NCBI GenBank assembly: GCA_034716235.1
Contig: JAYEHH010000019.1
Coordinates: 1 to 64,000, forward strand
From: M55B174 sp034716235
Lineage (GTDB): Bacteria > Patescibacteriota > Minisyncoccia > CAIUEV01 > JAHKAQ01
DNA length: 64,000 nt
Reading direction: 5' to 3'
The number at the start of each line of letters is the position of its first letter. Positions within the stretch are counted from its first letter, which is position 1. The position numbers and the translations under genes were made by a program. This document shows positions 16,198 to 24,240 of the stretch, one piece after another. Under the pieces are notes generated by a model that was not told the DNA's origin, ran no database searches, and saw nothing but the letters and a program-made list of their open reading frames with translations.

Positions 16198-17385
16198 TTA
16201 CTGGACGGGTGTCCATTTTAATTTTTGACCCGGCTCAAGCACTTCAACCCAAATTTGTCCTGGAACAAATTCCAACTCTTGACCATCGTCTTTAATAAAT
16301 TTAAGTTTAGCAGAATTTACACAAACCAATTCATTGCCAATGACACAATTTCCTTTTTTCTTTTCCCAACGACCGGTAAATTCATGCCCTTCTATGTAAG
16401 CAAACATATCACCCTCGCCTTCAATATCTACATCATTATACTGACCTTCAATTTGACGAGAAGTAGCAAAAATGACTACCACATTTTTAGGAGCTATTTT
16501 TTCTCCTGAAGTTCTATCGGTATCTGCCCGACCACCCCAATTCCTTAAATATGAATTAGTTTTAGGATCATAAGTATATTCTGCCCTGTATGCTCCCGCA
16601 AAACCGGCTACTAGAGTTCCGCCTTTACCTCTTTCGCTTAAAACACTCTCTTGCCGATGAGGATACCCCTCAAAGTGATTCTCTAAACGATATCCTAAAG
16701 TTTTAGCAGTATTTAAGAGACCATCATAAGAGGCAAATCCATTGTCCGGAGCTGGAATGCCTGCCTTTCTAAAAAAAGCTCCTCCTTCATTTCTCAGAGC
16801 ATCCAAATCGGGAACGGTGTTTTTATTTTTAAGCATATCTAGAGCAAAATGAGAACCTCCCCAGTGAGCTAACATAGCATCTAACCCTTTGGCTAAAGTG
16901 ATATAGTCATGTCTAACACTTCTAATAGAGCCAATTTCACTAGGAGAATTACAAACAAAAACTGCCATTAAGCGAGTGATGCTGGCGGTAATAACTGGCA
17001 TTTCAAATACCATATCTGCATCTTTTATTCCAGAAAGAGGTCTTACGCTTTTATCAGAAGCAAGCATAACCGCAATTGGCCGACGATCTTTGTTACTCAT
17101 TGGATCACATTTTAAGCCTGACAATGGGCTAATTTCTCCCGGATTAAGTGGAGCTTGTTTTTCTCCTAAATTAGGAAATTCCAAGCCATAATTAGTTTTA
17201 TCTGCTTGGTCGTCTGTTATTCCATTCTCAGCTGTTCCTCTATTTTTATTATTGGTAACTTTCGCAAACATTATTCCTCCAATAATCACTATCACAAGCA
17301 GGGTTATTGAAGCTACAGTTATTTGAGTTTGACGATTAGTTTTTAGCTTTTCAATGAAAGCTTTAAACGACGAGCTTAATTCCAT
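16198..17385 (-). CDS. DUF3048 (YerB-like) membrane-anchored protein
   Basis: The 395-residue protein has a single N-terminal transmembrane segment (about 20-42) and an extracellular region. The first DUF3048 half contains SPLSGLKCDPMSNKDRRPIAV and SEIGSIRSVRHDYITLAKGL, and the second ends in GQIWVEVLEPGQKLKWTP. YerB-type proteins are widespread in Gram-positives and CPR and their role is poorly known, with links to envelope functions. The protein sits between mutM and holA on the same strand, which probably reflects operon compaction. Confidence 0.85.
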   Translation of the reverse strand: MELSSSFKAFIEKLKTNRQTQITVASITLLVIVIIGGIMFAKVTNNKNRGTAENGITDDQADKTNYGLEFPNLGEKQAPLNPGEISPLSGLKCDPMSNKDRRPIAVMLASDKSVRPLSGIKDADMVFEMPVITASITRLMAVFVCNSPSEIGSIRSVRHDYITLAKGLDAMLAHWGGSHFALDMLKNKNTVPDLDALRNEGGAFFRKAGIPAPDNGFASYDGLLNTAKTLGYRLENHFEGYPHRQESVLSERGKGGTLVAGFAGAYRAEYTYDPKTNSYLRNWGGRADTDRTSGEKIAPKNVVVIFATSRQIEGQYNDVDIEGEGDMFAYIEGHEFTGRWEKKKGNCVIGNELVCVNSAKLKFIKDDGQELEFVPGQIWVEVLEPGQKLKWTPVQ

Positions 17386-17495
17386 CTTTTATGTTTTACC
17401 TAATTATTATTTATTAAATTATTTATTTACTCGATAAAAGTATTCTAGCAGAAAATATAAATAATGCCATTACTTTTAAAGGAGTGGCTTTTTTA

Positions 17496-18368
17496 CTACC
17501 GCTGACAGTGAGAACAATAAAAAGTACTTCGCTGGCCTTGTTTAATCCTTTTAATTATTTTACCGCATCTATGACATTTTTTACCAGTTTTTTGATAGAC
17601 TTTAAGCATCTTTTGAAAATTTCCCTTTTCTCCCGAAAGGCTCCTGTAGTCATTTACAGAGGTTCCCTTAAATTTAATAGCTTTTGTAAGTAGGTTAACC
17701 ATTGATCGATGCAATCTTTTCACCTCATCTTGCTTGATTGTTTCAGCCCGTCGCCGAGGATTTATTTTAGCGTTAAAAAGAATTTCGCTGGCATAGATAT
17801 TGCCAATTCCCGCTATTAGAGATTGATCCATTAAAACTATTTTTATGACCCGATTATTTCCATTGAGTATTTCTTGCAGTTTTTGACTTGAGAATTTTTT
17901 TAACAGTGGTTCTTGACCAATTTTAGCCAGTCCATATTTATCAGGATGTTTAAGAATTTCATTTATTTTTGCCTTGATTAGTTTAATTCTTCCAAACTTA
18001 CGGAGATCAGAAAAATCTAGTTGCGAACCATCGTTAAAATAGAAAGTAAAATGAATGTAAGCATTGAATTTATCCTTTTCTAGAAATTCTAGTTCTTTGA
18101 GGGTAGGATTTTTAGATTTAAAGAGTAAATGACCGGTCATTTTCAAATGAATCCAAAGAGAATTCCCGTTAGATAATTCCAGTAAAAGATTTTTAGCCCT
18201 ACGGGAAATTTTAACAATGCGCGTATTCTTAATTTCCCTTTCTAGCTGACTAAAACTTAAACCCTTAACCATTTTGGCATGGTCAGTCCAAAGTTTCTTT
18301 ATCTTTTTTCCTTTGGCTTTTCTGTTCAGCCCTCTTTTAATGGTTTCAACTTCGGGAAGCTCGGGCAT
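17496..18368 (-). CDS. mutM: Formamidopyrimidine-DNA glycosylase (Fpg)
   Basis: This is a full-length 290-residue enzyme. The N-terminal PELPEVETIKRGL supplies the catalytic Pro-2 and Glu-3. The helix-two-turn-helix region includes AGIGNIYASEILFNAKINPR, and the C-terminal zinc finger is CHRCGKIIKRI...FYCSHC. Fpg removes 8-oxoguanine and cuts the abasic site by beta,delta-elimination. It precedes the DUF3048 gene by 110 bases. There are no unusual substitutions in the motifs I can see. Confidence 0.96.
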   Translation of the reverse strand: MPELPEVETIKRGLNRKAKGKKIKKLWTDHAKMVKGLSFSQLEREIKNTRIVKISRRAKNLLLELSNGNSLWIHLKMTGHLLFKSKNPTLKELEFLEKDKFNAYIHFTFYFNDGSQLDFSDLRKFGRIKLIKAKINEILKHPDKYGLAKIGQEPLLKKFSSQKLQEILNGNNRVIKIVLMDQSLIAGIGNIYASEILFNAKINPRRRAETIKQDEVKRLHRSMVNLLTKAIKFKGTSVNDYRSLSGEKGNFQKMLKVYQKTGKKCHRCGKIIKRIKQGQRSTFYCSHCQR

Positions 18369-18379
18369 GGGGATGATAG

Positions 18380-18760
18380 TTATAAAGTTAAAAGTTCATA
18401 AAGTGACTATCAGTAGAAAGTTCATAAAGTTATCAAGTTTAAAGTAGAAAGAAATTTTGAGTTATCTTTGTTCCTGTCATTCCCGTCCCGTCATCCGACG
18501 GGATAAACTCCAACTCGCCTCGCTGTAGCTTTGGCGAAGCGGGCGGGAATCCCGGTACGTCTAGACAAGACTTTGCCAAGTTAATTTTTCCTAAATTTGC
18601 TCGGAATTGTCACCCAGGGGGTGATCCGCCTTCGGCGAGACAAGTCCGCTAGCCTCGCCGTATCACAAAACTGTAAAAGATAATCTAGTTAGCAAGTCTA
18701 GGCAGGTTTTTGGTGAAACAATCTCGCCTACCTGCCGGCAGGTAGGTAAATACGGAAACT
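18380..18760. repeat. Dispersed mosaic repeat, copy 5
   Basis: Begins with AAAGTTCATAAAGT words (18382-18450). It continues with the inverted version of the copy-4 end (18496-18546), CCTAAATTTGCTCGGAATTG and two CCTGCCGGCAGG-type palindromes near 18730-18750. The gap from 18369 to 18885 holds no gene. Confidence 0.75.
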
Positions 18761-18885
18761 TTATAACCTTTCTACTTTGTTAATCGTTAGTTGTCAATTG
18801 GTTATTGCGAAGCTTCGCTTCGCTCGCTTTGCTCAAATTTCATTTTTAGGATAAACTAATAATATCTTTTAGTGTTTGCAATTTT

Positions 18886-21800
18886 ATGGCAATTAGTAAA
18901 AAAATTTCTGGAAAACAAAAAGTATATGACGAGTTAGCATTCAAGGACAAGGTAACCAGATTAAAAACAGCTTCTGAAGAAAGCCAGACTTCTTTATTTG
19001 CCAAAAAAATAAATCTCCCCTATTTAGACCTTAACATTTACCCTATTGGAATTGAGACTCTGCACACCGTCCCTGAAAAATTTGCTCGGGCTGGTAATCT
19101 AGTAATAATCGGCAAAGCAGGTAAGAATTTAAAAGTTGCTATTAGCGATCCTGAAAGAGAAGGAACCAAACAGGCCATTAAACATCTTCAAGAAGATGGA
19201 TTTGTTTGCCAATTATTTTTAGTATCAAAAACAGGTCTTAGTAGAGCTTTTGAAAGATATCAGCTCTTTGACCTCGGTAAAAGCTTAGAGAAAATGAGGA
19301 TTAATCTCTCTGGAGAGGATTTAAAACAGTTTGAAAAAGAAGTTAAGGAGCTAATTGATCTCAAGAAAAAAATTCAAAATCTTCCTACCACAGAAATTTT
19401 AAAAATTATTATTGCCGGAGCTGTAAAATTAAAAGCCAGTGATGTTCATTTCGAACCTCAAAAAGAACATGTCCGTCTTCGCTATCGTTTAGATGGGGTG
19501 CTTCAAAATGTAACTCAAGTTCCCTATAAAACTTACCCTTATGTTCTCTCCAGAATTAAGATGCTAGCCAAATTAAAATTAAACATCAAAGATAAATCTC
19601 AAGATGGGCGCTTTGATATAAAATTAACCGATCCCGACAGAGAGCTAGGAGTAAGAGTTTCAATCCTCCCTGGAAATTTTGGAGAAAATATTGTTATGCG
19701 TCTCTTAGACCAAAATATGGGAGCTCAGAAATTAGAAAAGCTGGGTTTAAGAGGTCGCGCTTTTGAACAACTTTTAAGACAAATTGCCAAGCCCAATGGA
19801 ATGATTCTTAACACAGGACCAACGGGTAGCGGAAAAACTACCACCCTGTATTCTTGCCTTAACCGAGTTAATTCTCCAGAAACAAAAATAATAACCATTG
19901 AAGATCCAGTAGAATATCAGTTGCCTGGAATTTCCCAAACTCAAATCCATAAAGAAAGAGGTTATGATTTTGCTAGTGGTCTTCGTTCTATCGTAAGGCA
20001 AGATCCAGATGTTATTTTAGTAGGAGAAATTCGTGATGAAGAAACCGCTGATATTGCCACTCACGCTTCTCTAACTGGGCACCTGGTTTTCTCAACCGTG
20101 CATGCTAATTCTGCTAGTGAAGCTATCCCTCGCCTAATTGATTTAGGAATAAGACCTTCTCTCATAAGTCCAGCTATTAATGCAATTATTGCTCAACGTT
20201 TAGTAAGAAAACTTTGTCCTTACTGTAAAGAAGAATATGTTCCAGCCCCCGAAACACTAGAAACGATTAATGAATTTCTTTCTGTCATCTCACCCAAAGC
20301 AAATGTGGAAATACCTAAAAATATTAAAACACTTTACCGTGCTAAGGGATGCCCTAAATGCCATAATCTTGGCTATAAAGGCAGAATAGGTATCTTTGAA
20401 ATTCTTGAGATAGATAAAGAAATGGAAACTTTAATCCAAAAAGTAGCGCCGGCTTCTGAATTAACTGCTTCGGCCATAGAAAGTGGAATGATTACTATGC
20501 TTCAAGATGGAATTTTAAAAGCTGTAACCGGTGAAACCAGTATGGAAGAAGTCCAAAGAGTAACCGGTACTGGAGAATTCTTAAAAGAAATTCATGAGAG
20601 AATACTTAAACAATTACTTTCTCTTCAGCTAAAAATTAAAACTGATCAAGTTAAAGCCTTGCAGAAGGTGGGTTATAACACCAAAGCACTAGAAGAAACC
20701 ATTGCCAAGTCTTCCAGCAAAGAGACTCTGGCCTACATAGTTGGTGGTGGTTTAAATTTTGATGCTGGGGATATTCATTTGGAGCCTGAGAAAGATTCTG
20801 TAAAAATTCGTTATAGAATTGATGGAATTTTACAAGACATAGGAACCATGGACACTAATGACTATTTGCCTGTTCTCTCTCAAATAAAAACCCTGTCTGG
20901 ATTTAAGGCCAGTTCTCATGAGGCTGTACGAGATAGTCGTTTCGGTATTAAACTAGAAGAGTCTTTTCCTAATATAAAAAACACTGAGTTGGATGTCAGA
21001 GTTTCAATCATTGTTGGTGGCTACGGAGAGACTGTTGTGTTGAGACTTTTATATAAATCGGCCAAATCATTAGATATGAAAAAGATAGGCTTAAGAGAGC
21101 AGACAACCAATCACCTCTTGACTGAAATTGAGAAGCCTAATGGAATTATTCTTAATACTGGACCAACGGGTAGCGGAAAAACTACTACCTTATATTCTCT
21201 TTTAAACTTACTGAACAAACCTCAAGTAAAAATAATAACTGTGGAAGATCCTATTGAATATAGAATGGCTGGTATTTTGCAGACTCAAGTCAATATAGAA
21301 GAGGGCTATGATTTCTCAACCGCTTTAAGAGCTTTACTGCGTCAGAACCCAGATATTTTAATGATTGGAGAAATTCGTGATGAAGAAACTGCTAGAATTG
21401 CCATTCAAGCATCCCTTACTGGCCATTTAGTTCTCTCTACTCTTCATACTAATAATGCCGTTGCTTCTATCCAACGATTAATTAATATGAATATTGATCC
21501 TTCCGATATTGCTTCAGCGACCAATGCTTTAATGGCTCAAAGATTGGTTAGAAAACTTTGCCCTCATTGTAAAAAAGCTGTTAAGTTAGCAGGTAAGACA
21601 AAAGATGGAGTGATGGAAACCCTAAAAACTATTTCTAAAAAATCAGGCTTAACTCCTCCAGAAAAAGTTGATAAAATTTTTGTTCCTGTTGGTTGTGAAA
21701 AATGTAAAAACACCGGTTATTCCGGAGTAGTGCCTGTCTCAGAGATTATGACCATCAGTGAAGAGTTGGAAGAATTAATTTCTCGATTTTCCACCACTTC

Positions 21801-21918
21801 AGCAATTTCTAAACAAGCCATTGAAGAAGGAATGATTACTATGGCTCAAGATGGAATCATGAAGGTTGTAGAAGGTATAACCAGTCTAGATGAAGTAAAA
21901 AGAGTAACGGAAGAATAA
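18886..21918 (+). CDS. Tandem PilB/GspE ATPase (two complete type II/IV pilus ATPase modules)
   Basis: This 1010-residue protein carries two full GspE/PilB motors. Module 1 has an MshEN-like N-terminus (1-140), Walker A GPTGSGKTTT near 308, an Asp box and Walker B (DPDVILVGEIRDEETAD near 370), HLVFSTVH, and a CPYC...CPKC zinc site. Module 2 (about 560-1010) repeats all of these: Walker A near 757, NPDILMIGEIRDEETAR, HLVLSTLH, CPHC...CEKC. Both look catalytically intact. One module normally suffices to drive pilus assembly, so one chain would supply two subunits of the hexamer. No other pilus genes are in the window. Confidence 0.9.
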   Translation: MAISKKISGKQKVYDELAFKDKVTRLKTASEESQTSLFAKKINLPYLDLNIYPIGIETLHTVPEKFARAGNLVIIGKAGKNLKVAISDPEREGTKQAIKHLQEDGFVCQLFLVSKTGLSRAFERYQLFDLGKSLEKMRINLSGEDLKQFEKEVKELIDLKKKIQNLPTTEILKIIIAGAVKLKASDVHFEPQKEHVRLRYRLDGVLQNVTQVPYKTYPYVLSRIKMLAKLKLNIKDKSQDGRFDIKLTDPDRELGVRVSILPGNFGENIVMRLLDQNMGAQKLEKLGLRGRAFEQLLRQIAKPNGMILNTGPTGSGKTTTLYSCLNRVNSPETKIITIEDPVEYQLPGISQTQIHKERGYDFASGLRSIVRQDPDVILVGEIRDEETADIATHASLTGHLVFSTVHANSASEAIPRLIDLGIRPSLISPAINAIIAQRLVRKLCPYCKEEYVPAPETLETINEFLSVISPKANVEIPKNIKTLYRAKGCPKCHNLGYKGRIGIFEILEIDKEMETLIQKVAPASELTASAIESGMITMLQDGILKAVTGETSMEEVQRVTGTGEFLKEIHERILKQLLSLQLKIKTDQVKALQKVGYNTKALEETIAKSSSKETLAYIVGGGLNFDAGDIHLEPEKDSVKIRYRIDGILQDIGTMDTNDYLPVLSQIKTLSGFKASSHEAVRDSRFGIKLEESFPNIKNTELDVRVSIIVGGYGETVVLRLLYKSAKSLDMKKIGLREQTTNHLLTEIEKPNGIILNTGPTGSGKTTTLYSLLNLLNKPQVKIITVEDPIEYRMAGILQTQVNIEEGYDFSTALRALLRQNPDILMIGEIRDEETARIAIQASLTGHLVLSTLHTNNAVASIQRLINMNIDPSDIASATNALMAQRLVRKLCPHCKKAVKLAGKTKDGVMETLKTISKKSGLTPPEKVDKIFVPVGCEKCKNTGYSGVVPVSEIMTISEELEELISRFSTTSAISKQAIEEGMITMAQDGIMKVVEGITSLDEVKRVTEE

Positions 21919-21921
21919 AAA

Positions 21922-22087
21922 AAGTTCCTTTCTTTATTCTGTAGACATATTCTTGCGTTGCGAGGCACAAGGGGAAGGATTAACCCGAGGAACATTCCAG
22001 CCGAAACCAGGGTGCCCTTATTTCTAGGTAAATTTTCTGGACCTAATAGCAAAAGCCCATACATCCACAGAATAAAAAGAGGAACTT
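21922..22087 (-). ncRNA. Candidate structured RNA with 21-bp closing helix
   Basis: Bases 21922-21942 pair with 22067-22087 (19 Watson-Crick pairs, one G-U, one mismatch) around a 124-base interior. The interior has smaller helices, for example GGCAC/GTGCC and TAGGT/ACCTA. On the minus strand the helix runs directly into seven Ts, and TATATT (complement of 22092-22097) sits where a -10 box should be. The length (166) and shape resemble 6S-class RNAs, but I cannot match conserved SRP, RNase P or tmRNA motifs. The family and even the strand are uncertain. Confidence 0.4.
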
Positions 22088-22167
22088 AATAAATATATCA
22101 AAGTATTTTTAAGGAAAAATTACGTTAGTCTTAAACCAACAAAAAAGTCTAGCATATCCATTAAATA

Positions 22168-23205
22168 ATGTCAACTACCATGCTTGAATCTTCATTTAGA
22201 AATCCCAAAGAAAACAAAGATAATCCTAAAGAAAAAGAGTCTGAATTAAGTCTTCGGCCTAAAAAATTAAAAGAATATGTTGGACAAGATAGAATTAGAG
22301 AAAATCTAAAAATATTTATTGAAGCAGCTAAAAATAGGAAAGAACCCTTGGAGCATGTTTTAATCTACGGACCAGCCGGATTAGGAAAAACGACCCTTTC
22401 TCATATTATCGCTACTGAAATGGACTCTAATATAAGACCAACCTCTGGACCGGCCATAGAAAAAATAGGTGACCTGGCTTCTATCTTAACCAATTTAGAA
22501 GATGGAGATATTCTTTTTATTGATGAGATTCATCGAATGAATAAACTGGTTGAAGAGGCTCTCTATCCGGCTATGGAAGATTGTAAACTGGACATCATTA
22601 TTGGTAAAGGTCCTTCAGCAAAAACTCTCCAGTTAGATTTGCCACGCTTCACCTTGATTGGAGCAACCACCAGAATGGGTCTCATTTCTTCGCCTCTGAG
22701 GAGCCGTTTTGGAATGACTTATAAGCTTAATTTCTATTCTCAGGAAGAAATCGCCTCTATTTTAAAACGCTCTGGAGATATTTTATCAATTTCCATGGAA
22801 GAAGATGGTTGCTCTTTAATTTCTCAATGTAGCCGAAAAAATCCCAGAGTAGCCAATCGTTTATTAAAAAGAGTACGAGATGTTGCTGAAGTAAAAGGAC
22901 GAGGAGTTATTGACAAAACCTTGGCTCAACAGGCCCTAGAGATGCTAGAAGTTGACAGTATGGGATTGGACACCGGAGATAGATACATTTTAAACACCTT
23001 AATTGATAAGTTTGACGGAGGACCGGTGGGGATTGGAACCTTGGCAGCTGCTACCAGTGAAGAGCGTGACACCATTGAAGAAATTTACGAACCCTACCTT
23101 TTAAAAATTGGTTTTTTAGATAGAACTCCTCGGGGCAGAATAGCTACTAAAAGAGCTTACAAGCATTTGGGGGCTGATTGGGGAGAAGAAGGGTTGAAGA
23201 TATAG
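22168..23205 (+). CDS. ruvB: Holliday junction branch migration helicase RuvB
   Basis: The 345-residue AAA+ protein is of standard RuvB length. It has Walker A GPAGLGKTTL near residue 69, Walker B ILFIDEIHRM near 114, sensor TLIGATTRMG and the arginine-finger region SPLRSRFGM. The C-terminal winged helix includes DRTPRGRIATKRAYKHL. RuvB drives branch migration with RuvA and cooperates with RuvC, encoded 3.2 kb downstream. ruvA is not in the window. The start at ATG 22168 follows the candidate structured RNA. Confidence 0.97.
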   Translation: MSTTMLESSFRNPKENKDNPKEKESELSLRPKKLKEYVGQDRIRENLKIFIEAAKNRKEPLEHVLIYGPAGLGKTTLSHIIATEMDSNIRPTSGPAIEKIGDLASILTNLEDGDILFIDEIHRMNKLVEEALYPAMEDCKLDIIIGKGPSAKTLQLDLPRFTLIGATTRMGLISSPLRSRFGMTYKLNFYSQEEIASILKRSGDILSISMEEDGCSLISQCSRKNPRVANRLLKRVRDVAEVKGRGVIDKTLAQQALEMLEVDSMGLDTGDRYILNTLIDKFDGGPVGIGTLAAATSEERDTIEEIYEPYLLKIGFLDRTPRGRIATKRAYKHLGADWGEEGLKI

Positions 23206-23208
23206 GGA

Positions 23209-23643
23209 AAAGTTAGAAAGTTTATAAAGTTCGTAAAGTGACCATTAGTAGAAAGTTCGTAAAGTTATAAAGTTCGTAAAGTTTAGGCAATTGATAATTG
23301 ATAATGGAGAATTGAGGAATATCTATAATAATTTTCAATTCTCAATTTTCAATTAAGGAATATCTTTATCATGATTCACAATTTTATTTGTCATTCCTGT
23401 AAAAACGGGAATCCCGGGACGTTCTAGACAAAACGTTATTAATTCACAATTTGTCGCCCAGAGGGTGCCCAGCCCGGCACATTTAAGAAAGGTTTAATTT
23501 TGTTTGGTTGTAGAGACGCAAGATTTTGCGTCTCTACGGAAAATAATCACAATCGCAATAAATTTGGACCACAATCTAAAAATTGTCTCACGTCAGGTAG
23601 GCACGGAGATAACAAATAGAGACGGGTTTTAAACCCGTCTCTA
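23209..23643. repeat. Dispersed mosaic repeat, copy 6, with two GTAGAGACG hairpins
   Basis: AAAGTT words (23209-23285) are followed by repeat blocks. A GTAGAGACGCAA/TTGCGTCTCTAC hairpin lies at 23510-23537 and a second, related hairpin at 23617-23643 (TAGAGACGGGTTT and its complement around a single T). The first hairpin and its flanks duplicate 11730-11835. No coding potential is seen. Confidence 0.75.
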
Positions 23644-23657
23644 CCCTTCATAACCCT

Positions 23658-23693
23658 ATCTCCTTTGCGGGAGATTTTTTATTTTTCTTTAAT
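23658..23693 (+). promoter_or_regulatory. Terminator-like hairpin overlapping a possible promoter
   Basis: ATCTCC (23658-23663) pairs with GGAGAT (23670-23675), followed by a T run: a small terminator. The same bases contain TTGCGG (23665-23670), a 17-base spacer and TTTAAT (23688-23693), which would start an RNA at about 23701, the left edge of the next structured element. The two readings are not exclusive. Confidence 0.35.
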
Positions 23694-23700
23694 CTTTTTT

Positions 23701-23807
23701 TCTGATTTTTTTAATGGTTGCTGTGTTATAACAATGGCGTCGGTTACTGAGAAAGGGAGAATGAAACCCGTGCCTTCATTCTCCCTTCTTCCGACCATTA
23801 AAATCAG
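23701..23807 (+). ncRNA. Candidate structured RNA, about 107 bases
   Basis: The outer helix (23702-23718 with 23794-23807) is 14 pairs with a three-T bulge. The apical hairpin is a perfect 13-bp stem, AAGGGAGAATGAA (23753-23765) with TTCATTCTCCCTT (23775-23787), loop ACCCGTGCC. GTCGG (23739-23743) can alternatively pair with CCGAC (23791-23795). No reading frame crosses it. It lacks the GGAA-loop core of SRP RNA. The absence of a T run after it on the plus strand leaves its 3' end open. Confidence 0.45.
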
Positions 23808-23849
23808 CTTAAAATTTCCTTAAAAAATCTCATAACTCACACTTGGCTA

Positions 23850-23990
23850 GCCTCGCCGTGTCTAGGCGGGCCTCTGGCTGGCTAATTACAAATTTAGAAG
23901 AAGCTAACTTGGCAAAGTCTTGCCTAGACGTACCGGGACCCCCGCTTTCGCGGGGGTGACATACTCTGCGAGGCTAGGTGATCCACTAGC
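23850..23990. repeat. Dispersed mosaic repeat, copy 7
   Basis: Contains GACGTACCGGGACCCCCGC followed by TTTCGCGGGGGTGAC, the hairpin shared with copies 2 and 4, and GCTAACTTGGCAAAGTC. Together with the structured elements around it, this explains the 1-kb gene-free stretch 23206-24240. Confidence 0.7.
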
Positions 23991-24058
23991 TGACCAGTTA
24001 CAAATTTTAGAAAATTTTATAATTTAAATAATTCAACCCAATATTTAGTCCAGCGTTC

Positions 24059-24133
24059 TAGCCTTGAATTTAATATTCAATCTGAAACTTAATTTAGCGT
24101 TTCATTTCAAAACTTAGTTTGAGATTGAGGCTA
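24059..24133. other. Imperfect long hairpin upstream of the lamin-tail gene
   Basis: TAGCCT (24059-24064) pairs with AGGCTA (24128-24133). Inside it, 24078-24095 pairs with 24110-24127 at about 15 of 18 positions. It could be an RNA structure or an old inverted duplication. No family is recognised. Confidence 0.35.
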
Positions 24134-24240
24134 AGATCGATTTGAAATTAGTATAAAATTGATACAAATAGCTATGTCTATACTTACCCTGACAAAAATT
24201 AATCTAGTAAAATAAATAAATTTTAAACTCTTTGTTGATT

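Noticed and set aside
21960..22075. Resemblance of GAGGAACATTCC...CAGGGTGCC...ACAGAA to RNase P RNA signatures
   Set aside because: The pieces are in a similar order, but the element is only 166 bases, the P4 pairing cannot form, and the bases fall in other helices.
23701..23807. SRP (4.5S) RNA
   Set aside because: The length fits, but the GGAA tetraloop and the conserved asymmetric loop are missing on both strands.
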